Shown here in pieces: positions 35,674 to 42,352 of a stretch of DNA of 64,000 nt. The position numbers and the translations under genes were made by a program. Source of the DNA: Pyrinomonadaceae bacterium (lineage in GTDB: Bacteria > Acidobacteriota > Blastocatellia > Pyrinomonadales > Pyrinomonadaceae); contig DASUNM010000023.1 in assembly GCA_036277115.1 (NCBI GenBank), forward strand, positions 620,001 to 684,000, read 5' to 3'. The notes under the pieces were generated by a model that saw only the letters and a list, made by a program, of their open reading frames with translations, was not told the origin of the DNA and did no database searches. Numbering within the stretch: the first letter of the stretch is position 1; every line of letters starts with the position of its first letter.

Positions 35674-36213
35674 TCATGGGCTGGCTGATCCCGGAGAGGG
35701 CGTGGGCACAAAGTGCACCTGTCGCAGCCGATTGTTCTTCCATTCGTAGTAATAGACGCCGGGCGGTCCCCATTCCTCGTATGCGCCAAGGCGCGGCGAC
35801 CCATAGATCTTCAGCAGCCGGCTGTTGGTGCGAAAGGTCCGCACGTCTTCACCTTCATCGGGATAGCCGCCGGGCCCGACAGACCAGCCGTCGAAGACCT
35901 GTGGAAAGTACGCGCGGCCATTTCGCGCGTCCACGATCGCCGTGGTCGAGCAACCCGTCCCGCAACCCATCACCGCAATCGTGTAGTGGCCTGCGAAGTT
36001 GATGCCTTCTTCGTGCAGCTGCTCGCGGATGCGCGTGCGAAACATGCGCGCCATCCGATGACTGCGAAGATTCAGCGGCGCGGGCTTGCCTGCATAGACA
36101 TCCGCCGGGAAGCTTTCAAAGCGCGGCGGCGCCTGCTTCTGCGCCACGACCGAGGCCGTGAAGCAAACAATGAAAACAATAGTGGCAATGAAGCGTCTCA
36201 ATGTTATGGGCAT
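35674..36213 (-). CDS. Secreted protein of unknown function (NFAGHYTIAVMGCGTGC family)
   Basis: Protein of 179 aa with a signal peptide (FIATIVFIVCFTASVVAQ). The conserved core GINFAGHYTIAVMGCGTGCSTTAIVDARNG is familiar from many small proteins annotated only as hypothetical. The two Cys of CGTGC could form a disulfide in the periplasm. GPPGVYYYEWKNNRL follows. The ATG at 36213 is the only start that gives a signal peptide. It lies between the penicillin acylase gene (48 bp) and 36298-38418 (85 bp) on the same strand; joint transcription is possible. No function is inferred. Confidence 0.75.
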   Translation of the reverse strand: MPITLRRFIATIVFIVCFTASVVAQKQAPPRFESFPADVYAGKPAPLNLRSHRMARMFRTRIREQLHEEGINFAGHYTIAVMGCGTGCSTTAIVDARNGRAYFPQVFDGWSVGPGGYPDEGEDVRTFRTNSRLLKIYGSPRLGAYEEWGPPGVYYYEWKNNRLRQVHFVPTPSPGSASP

Positions 36214-36297
36214 CGCTGTTGAGTACTGGCAGACGTCGGCGACTCCTTCGGCGTCTGATTCTACGCGTGACGGATTGCACGTCGAAACGGTGCTCGG

Positions 36298-38418
36298 CTA
36301 GTCGTTCGAGTTATATCCCATTGGCTCGTCCGGTTCCAGAGGAATTTCCATCGTATGTTGCGCGATGAGCAAAAATACTCGGATGCGCACGTCGAGCCGG
36401 TTCAGGCCGTCGGCCGCGGTCTTCGCGCGATCAAAATCGAACATCGCCAAGGTCGCCAGGGTGTCAGAAAACTGGTGCGCCATCTGCGCGACGGGATTGT
36501 CGTTCGAGCTTACCAATTCGCCGTCGCGATAGTAGTCGCGATCGAAACCGCTCATGGTCACGGCCGCGGCGCTCACCTCGTTGAATTGACCCAGCAACGG
36601 CTCGACGATTTCGAACGCCTGGTTAACATCGTACCGGGCAAAGATTCGGGCGAGCGCTAACAAGTTGTGCATCTTTTCCTGATTCGCGGCTCGCGGCGTG
36701 GAAGAGATCATGTCTTTGCCCTGCGCAAGGTATTGCAGCGCCATTTGCTTCTTGACGCCCGGGTTTAGCTGCTCGAGGATCTGCGTCACCAGGGCATCGC
36801 GTTCCACGCCCGAACGAAATTTGCCTAAGAGTCTCAACGCCTCGTCGTATCGCCCTTTGTTTGCTGCTGAATTCACTTCCTGTTGCTGAAGATTGTACAG
36901 AGCCGTCTGCCGCTGCGTTGGATTACTCACGTGTTCTGAAAGAATCTGCCGGGCCCGCGCCATGTCCCCGGAGGTTGCGACCCTGCTCGCGACTTGCTGG
37001 TAGAGGTAATCGCGCATTTGCACCGGCGCCTCAGTGACCGACTCCAGAGCAGTTTCTATCGGCGCTGAATTAATGGTCGTTTGATATCGCTGCCAATCTG
37101 CCACTGGCTGTTCGGTATGACCCATAAGCTCATTGACCTTTTTTTCCACTGCGGCTGCGCGATCCGCGGCGTAGGTTTTCAACTCAGTGGGCATTTGCCT
37201 GATCACCCCAGCCAAACTGCGCGCCGCGTCATATTCCTGCGTATAGTTTGTGGGCGTCGGTGGTTTATACGACATGACCTCGGCAACGAGCTTGAGAAAG
37301 AGATCTCGATAGTCCTCATCTGACAGCAGTCGGCCGCTCGCCGCGCCGTTGCCGTTATTGTTCGTTACGGTTTGTCTTAACCGGACTAGGTTCACGAGAC
37401 TCCCGGCCAGGTAGGCAGCCTCGCGCGACTTCACCAGATCCTCACGCTGCAGCTTCGCGGCCATGTCGTGCGCGAGCCGTCCCGCTAATTCGCGATCTTT
37501 CGATGCCAACTGCGTCAGCGTTTCAATCAACATCGCCGAAGAGCTCCGCTTCAGTAGATCTTGCGCCAAATCAAACGCTCGCTTTGGATCGGCCGCCGCA
37601 ACTTGATTGACCAGTTGGAATTCAAGCGGAAGTTCCGGATCCCCCTGACCCTGCGCAACCGCCAGTTCAGCAGGGATGCGGGTGGACTGCAGAAACTTGA
37701 GTGCGGCTTCCGGATCGTGTGGCGCTAAAGCGCGTAGCAGTCGTTGCCGGAGCTGCATGGCCAGTTGATAACTTTCGTAAGCGGGCTCTTCACGCGTGCT
37801 CATCCGCGCGATCAGTTCCCTGACGTCATCTGCAGCTTGCTCGAACAGTTTTGCTGCGCGCTTCTGATCCGACTTCCACATCAACTGCGCGGCTTTGATC
37901 CTCATCTCGACGCGCGTCTCGGGTAAGCGCAGCTGATCAACGAACGGCATCGTCTCGGCTAGCAGCGCGATGCCCTTTTCCTTCCGCGTCCGCTCGTTCT
38001 TCATCCTTTGCAGTTCCTGCTCAGTCGCTTTGCGCAGCTCCTCGATCTTAATTTCGTACTGCCCCGTGGCCCCTCGGCCATCGATTTGCAGGACGTCAAC
38101 TCGATAGTTACCGGATGCGTCGCTAACGAACTCAACAAACTCAACGCCCTCGGTCCCGGTGGGACTGTCAAACTCGCGCAGCAGCGTTCCGTCCGGCAGA
38201 AAAACTCGCACGACGACGTCAATCTGGAGTTGCTCAACGGTAAGCTGAACAAACTGGTCCTTCGCAACGGTGACTGTGTAGCTGTGCGTCTGTGTGACCG
38301 ACAGAGTTTTCTTGACCGCCACGTCCGGCTCGAGTGAGCGGATGGCCGTCTGACCGGCAATCGTTAACGCAATTGACAGCAACGCCGGTAGGGAAAGAAC
38401 AAGGCTGCGTCGGCGCAT
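36298..38418 (-). CDS. Large secreted helical repeat protein, function unknown
   Basis: Protein of 706 aa from ATG 38418, with AAAGGAG 6-7 bases upstream. The signal peptide (LVLSLPALLSIALTIAGQ) is followed by a bacterial pre-peptidase-like beta domain (about 30-125: HSYTVTVAKDQFVQLTVEQL, ASGNYRVDVLQIDG). The rest is alpha-helical and rich in AARQILSEH-, ALRLLGKF- and ARIFARYDVNQAFEIV-type segments suggesting TPR/HEAT-like repeats. No catalytic motif is seen. The element CTAAACACTACC-TTAAGG lies upstream at 38465-38482, as for the tricorn gene. Probably periplasmic scaffold. Confidence 0.8.
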   Translation of the reverse strand: MRRRSLVLSLPALLSIALTIAGQTAIRSLEPDVAVKKTLSVTQTHSYTVTVAKDQFVQLTVEQLQIDVVVRVFLPDGTLLREFDSPTGTEGVEFVEFVSDASGNYRVDVLQIDGRGATGQYEIKIEELRKATEQELQRMKNERTRKEKGIALLAETMPFVDQLRLPETRVEMRIKAAQLMWKSDQKRAAKLFEQAADDVRELIARMSTREEPAYESYQLAMQLRQRLLRALAPHDPEAALKFLQSTRIPAELAVAQGQGDPELPLEFQLVNQVAAADPKRAFDLAQDLLKRSSSAMLIETLTQLASKDRELAGRLAHDMAAKLQREDLVKSREAAYLAGSLVNLVRLRQTVTNNNGNGAASGRLLSDEDYRDLFLKLVAEVMSYKPPTPTNYTQEYDAARSLAGVIRQMPTELKTYAADRAAAVEKKVNELMGHTEQPVADWQRYQTTINSAPIETALESVTEAPVQMRDYLYQQVASRVATSGDMARARQILSEHVSNPTQRQTALYNLQQQEVNSAANKGRYDEALRLLGKFRSGVERDALVTQILEQLNPGVKKQMALQYLAQGKDMISSTPRAANQEKMHNLLALARIFARYDVNQAFEIVEPLLGQFNEVSAAAVTMSGFDRDYYRDGELVSSNDNPVAQMAHQFSDTLATLAMFDFDRAKTAADGLNRLDVRIRVFLLIAQHTMEIPLEPDEPMGYNSND

Positions 38419-38464
38419 AGTTAGCTCCTTTGTGATGTATGACACCTGATCGGGGCCACTGGTT

Positions 38465-38482
38465 CCTTAAGGTAGTGTTTAG
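38465..38482 (-). promoter_or_regulatory. Leader motif CTAAACACTACC-TTAAGG, second copy
   Basis: Matches 22389-22407 apart from one missing base. It lies 47 bp upstream of the start of the gene 36298-38418. No other copy was noticed. Confidence 0.35.
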
Positions 38483-38558
38483 GAGCGAGGCTGCGAATGT
38501 GGGTTGCCTCGTTAGCCCCGGTGGGGAGAGACGGGGCTACGTTGGGGTTTTTCGGTTC

Positions 38559-38619
38559 GGCAATTTGTAGAACTCCCTTGCGGGTTTCAAAGGCCGCAGC
38601 ATCCAGTAAGGCCGGCGCT
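38559..38619. repeat. Displaced 3' end of the oxidoreductase gene (attR-like repeat A)
   Basis: This 61-bp segment matches 42369-42429 at 53 of 61 bases in the same orientation. On the minus strand both read RRPYWMLRPLKPAREFYKLP; the differences that fall within that peptide change no residue. Here the frame continues NRKTPT to a TAG, with no gene attached upstream. It starts 4 bp after the stop of 38623-39000. Confidence 0.85.
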
Positions 38620-38622
38620 GTC

Positions 38623-39000
38623 TTAGTATTCGGTTTCGAAGTTCGGATGGACCCAAAGAAACTCCTGCCGCTTGTTCTGGACGCGCACCAGTCCGCCGAA
38701 AGACGGGTCCTTCTCTTTCAACCAAGCGTGCAGTTGTCGGAGTATCGCGCCGTCGGCGCGAATCGCTGCTCCGTGGCTGAGGTCGAGGTCGTCATCCTTG
38801 GCCAGCCACTCACCCATTTTCTCTCCACCCTTCAGCAGCGCTTCCGCGCTCGCCTTTCCAAGCGCCAATTGCGCCTCAATTCCCTTGTAGTCAATTTCGG
38901 GAAGCGCCACCTTCGCGCCGGCAGCGACGACCGTTTTCGTAATCGTTTCAGGGCCTGGATCGAGCGTGCGTTTCGCACAGCCAGCGATATGAATTATCAC
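38623..39000 (-). CDS. Small ORF related to the C-terminal domain of the ROCO protein
   Basis: Protein of 125 aa starting at GTG 39000, inside the last 53 bp of the ROCO gene in another frame (an in-frame TGA immediately precedes it). Its second half, AIRADGAILRQLHAWLKEKD followed by PSFGGLVRVQNKRQEFLWVH, has the same pattern as the ROCO protein's C-terminus (MRTALARFLEETAP...RRWGSLERVHMSDNSYRWLC). The first half, TITKTVVAAGAKVALPEIDY, resembles the helix before it. It may be a remnant of a second STAND/ROCO C-terminus or a small partner protein made by coupling. No other family is recognised. Confidence 0.6.
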   Translation of the reverse strand: MIIHIAGCAKRTLDPGPETITKTVVAAGAKVALPEIDYKGIEAQLALGKASAEALLKGGEKMGEWLAKDDDLDLSHGAAIRADGAILRQLHAWLKEKDPSFGGLVRVQNKRQEFLWVHPNFETEY

Positions 39001-42000
39001 TCATGTGCACGCGCTCCAGAGAACCCCATCGACGCGCCCTATAGTTATTGGGAGCGGTCTCTTCAAGAAAGCGAGCAAGTGCGGTGCGCATCAATCGGGT
39101 TTTCAGATGGCGTTCAGACAAATTGGCGGAGTCTCGCTGGAACACTTCCACCGCGCCTGCGGTCCGATCGGTATCGGCTTTCAACTCCATGTGCTTGGTA
39201 AGTTCATTCATTAATTTCACATGGTCCTTTATCGCGTCGAATGTCTGCGGTTCCAGTGCGAGTGGCATTCCGGCAAATGCTAACTGCAAGCCCGCCGCCA
39301 AAACCTTAGTTCCGCGCGCGATCCAAGGCGCGGTTTTCTCCCACCATTCACGGTCCTTCATAAACTCAACCTGCCCGTCTTCACACGGATGAATGTTATC
39401 TAGGGATTCGCAAAACGGCGTCAACAGATATGTCTTCTTAAAGTAAGATGCCGGGTTCCATCTGCTTTGATCCCTTGTGCTAATCGAAATGATTCCCGGC
39501 GCCGAAGTGAAGTTCCGGTCGTCGAGCATATCACTCACAAACCCGAGATAATCGTGTAATTTGAGCTCGACCTGTTGCTTGATTTCTGGGATCAGGTTAG
39601 CCTGATCGCGAACTAACTGGTCTAATTTGTCGCTGCTGTCATCCACCCAGACCAACAACTTCCCCAAGTCCTGCGTCAGCGTTTCGGCCCACACCGGCTT
39701 CTTGTCCAGCTCTCTTCTCAAGAGCGCGGCGAGCGCCGGACTATCAGGCACAAATTCGCCGAAACTGCTGAATCCGAAGATCAGCTTCCGCGGATCCACT
39801 TTGTGGAATCCGTGCTCGCAATTCAATGTTGGGCTTTGGTTCAAAATCTCTGAGAATATCCGCTTCTCCGTATGAAGGCCCACGCAGTCAATTTCTTCGG
39901 GAGTATCGTCTTCAAATTTAATGCAACCATACGAGCGCTCAGGTTCGAGCCCTCCAAAAAATGAAAAGACGGCTCTGACGTAACCATGAATCTGTTCGAG
40001 TAGGTTTTGCGGGAACGCCGCGCGGACTTCAATCCGCAGTTTGCGCTGGTCGCTGTCGAATTCGCACAGGGCTTCACTCGTTAATTTACCCTCGCCGGTA
40101 CGCAGGAACACGCCGTTGTGCCAATAGATACCTTTCGGATGCTCCGCCGTCTTGACGATCATGTGATGGGTCTTGACGATGAAGCGGCTCATAATGCCGG
40201 TGGGCGGCCGAATGTTCAGCTTGTATTCGACCCGTCGCTCCTTGACCCCGTTATTAATGGTCCATGGAATGGGCGGCTTTTCGTAGCCAAAGCGTAGCGG
40301 CACTAGGCAACTTCGATCGCGATCCTCAAGGTCGTAGCAAAGTTCGAACTCTTTCATGCAGTTGTGAAATGTCGCGAACAAGCCGCCATATCCTTTGCCA
40401 TCCCAAACAGTCTCCATCCGTTGCAGCAAGATCTCGCCTTTGTCAATCGTCAGTTGCTTGTCTTCCATGATTTCGCTGATGGCTTTGGTGAGCCACTGCG
40501 GTTGCAGCACCACAAAGTCGGTCAAGTCGGGGCAGTCAGGAAACTGGGTAATTGCTCCGAGTATGGACATGGAACGTGCCAGATCTTTGAAGACGCTCTG
40601 GTCAATCTCGCACTCTTCAAAGATGCCGTTTAGTTCAGTGCGTGTGATGTGCGCTTCGGCGCCGGCCCTCTCCTTGATCCCCCCTTCGGCGCGGCTGTAA
40701 CTCTGCGGCCAATCAGAACCCATGAAATCGAGGTCAGCCGCCCACCGCTTCAAACAGCTCTGCAGTTCCGCGACGCCCGAATTGTCTCCGCAACCTACCG
40801 GAAACAGCCACTGGCCTTCGACAAACAATTCCCCGTACTGCGACTGAAGCTTGTCTTGCGGGACATAAGGTGTCCGCTCTTCGCATTGGGTGATCACAAT
40901 TGCGACTTTCGCGCTTGGCGCGCGCGCTTTGATCGTGTCCAACCAATATTCAGCCCGATCCATCAGGAACTGATCGCGGCATTTGAACACGATTAGGTAA
41001 AGGGCCTGCGTAGTCAGGAAGAACTGATGTGTCTGGTGATTGATTTCCTGACCTTCGAAGTCCCAGATGTTCAAGGTGATCACTTTGCTGGCATCGTCAG
41101 GCTCATCCGGGTGGCCAAATTTCCACTGTTCGACGTCAACTCCACGTGTTGTCACTTGATGCTGAAACGGCAAGCCGCGGAGCGCGCGCGACACGCAGGA
41201 CTTGCCTTCATTGCCGTCACCCAGAATCAGGAGCTTGGCTTCGTACCGTTTTTTTGTGCCCTTGGCCAGTTCACGCAGGTAGCGTTTGACAGCGTCGAGG
41301 CCTTCGTTGTAAGCGGCGGCGAGTTCGGGGTTGAGGGGATTACCGTCGACTTTTAGAACTACGAGCAGTTCGAGTCGTGCAAGCCAATCTGGCAGTGTGG
41401 CCAGTTGGTTGTTGGACAGATAGAGATGATCCAATTTCGTGAGCTGGCCTAGCGTTTCGGGCAGCGCGGTTAGCTGGTTGTTGTCGAGATCCAGCCACTC
41501 CAATTGGGTGATCTCGCCCAGCCACTCGGGCAGCGTGGTCATTTGGATGCTGTCGAGAGACAGCGACTGCAGCTGGGTGAGTTGAACCAACGACCCGGTC
41601 AGAGCCGTCACAGGGTTGTAGGAGATAGACAAGGTTTGCAATTGGGTGAGTTGGCCCAGCCACTCGGGCAACCCTGACAGTTGGTTTTTGGATAGATCCA
41701 GTAGTTCTAACCCGGTGAGTTGGCTCATTGACTCCGGCAATGCCGTCAGTCGGTTGTTGGCGAGATACAGCGTCTCCAACTGAGTGAGTTCGCCCAGCCA
41801 CTCGGGCAGTGCCGTCAGTTGATTATTGTCGAGATCAAGCCACGCCAACTGGGTGAGATGCCGCAGTGATTCGGGCAGCACCCTAAGTTGGTTGTCATCG
41901 AGAGAGAGCGTATGCAACTGAGTAAGTTGACCCAGCGACTCGGGCAACGCCGACAGTCGGTTACGGCCGAGAAGAAGCTGATGCAACTCAGTGAGGCTGC

Positions 42001-42340
42001 TGAGCATTCTGGGCAGCTCCGTCAGTTGGTTTTCGGTTAGATCCAGCGCATGCAACTGGGTGAGTTGGCCCAGTGATTCAGGCAGCGAAGTCAGTTCGTT
42101 GTGGCTGAGATACAGCGACTGTAACTGAGTGAGTTGACCTAGCGACTCGGGCAGCGTCGTCAGTTGGTTTCGGAAGAGTTTTAGGGAATGCAACTGCGCA
42201 AGCTGACCGATTGATTCTGGCAGTTGCGTGAGCTTCTCCTCCGCCTTCCACTCCGCACTGAGATCGAGTTCCTTTGCGCCCGACCGCCGCGCCGCTTCGA
42301 TCTTCTTCTCCGCTTTTCGATAAGCTTTGTTTTTCGCCAT
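38948..42340 (-). CDS. LRR-Roc-COR (ROCO family) STAND-like GTPase
   Basis: Protein of 1130 aa. A basic helical start is followed by 13 leucine-rich repeats of 23 residues at 37-335 (consensus LTxLPESLGQLTQLxxLxLxxNQ), a Roc GTPase domain with P-loop GDGNEGKS (374-381), G3-like WDFEGQ (426-431) and VITQCEER (G4 region), then a COR domain (about 560-760: LTDFVVLQPQWLTKAISEIM) and a long C-terminal region ending in a small Trp-rich domain. ROCO proteins are dimeric GTPase switches; bacterial roles are mostly unknown, and some LRR/STAND proteins act in defence. The ATG at 42340 is 12 bp after the oxidoreductase stop, so it should be read from that operon. Gene and small ORF lie between repeats A and B. 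Confidence 0.93.
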   Translation of the reverse strand: MAKNKAYRKAEKKIEAARRSGAKELDLSAEWKAEEKLTQLPESIGQLAQLHSLKLFRNQLTTLPESLGQLTQLQSLYLSHNELTSLPESLGQLTQLHALDLTENQLTELPRMLSSLTELHQLLLGRNRLSALPESLGQLTQLHTLSLDDNQLRVLPESLRHLTQLAWLDLDNNQLTALPEWLGELTQLETLYLANNRLTALPESMSQLTGLELLDLSKNQLSGLPEWLGQLTQLQTLSISYNPVTALTGSLVQLTQLQSLSLDSIQMTTLPEWLGEITQLEWLDLDNNQLTALPETLGQLTKLDHLYLSNNQLATLPDWLARLELLVVLKVDGNPLNPELAAAYNEGLDAVKRYLRELAKGTKKRYEAKLLILGDGNEGKSCVSRALRGLPFQHQVTTRGVDVEQWKFGHPDEPDDASKVITLNIWDFEGQEINHQTHQFFLTTQALYLIVFKCRDQFLMDRAEYWLDTIKARAPSAKVAIVITQCEERTPYVPQDKLQSQYGELFVEGQWLFPVGCGDNSGVAELQSCLKRWAADLDFMGSDWPQSYSRAEGGIKERAGAEAHITRTELNGIFEECEIDQSVFKDLARSMSILGAITQFPDCPDLTDFVVLQPQWLTKAISEIMEDKQLTIDKGEILLQRMETVWDGKGYGGLFATFHNCMKEFELCYDLEDRDRSCLVPLRFGYEKPPIPWTINNGVKERRVEYKLNIRPPTGIMSRFIVKTHHMIVKTAEHPKGIYWHNGVFLRTGEGKLTSEALCEFDSDQRKLRIEVRAAFPQNLLEQIHGYVRAVFSFFGGLEPERSYGCIKFEDDTPEEIDCVGLHTEKRIFSEILNQSPTLNCEHGFHKVDPRKLIFGFSSFGEFVPDSPALAALLRRELDKKPVWAETLTQDLGKLLVWVDDSSDKLDQLVRDQANLIPEIKQQVELKLHDYLGFVSDMLDDRNFTSAPGIISISTRDQSRWNPASYFKKTYLLTPFCESLDNIHPCEDGQVEFMKDREWWEKTAPWIARGTKVLAAGLQLAFAGMPLALEPQTFDAIKDHVKLMNELTKHMELKADTDRTAGAVEVFQRDSANLSERHLKTRLMRTALARFLEETAPNNYRARRWGSLERVHMSDNSYRWLCETHARSRP

Positions 42341-42352
42341 GACTTCGCTCGG

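Noticed and set aside
41340-42200. 69-bp periodic repeat resembling a CRISPR-like or tandem array
   Set aside because: The period is 23 codons of the ROCO leucine-rich repeats; there are no spacers or identical short repeats, and alternative-frame ORFs (41340-41801) follow from the period being a multiple of three.
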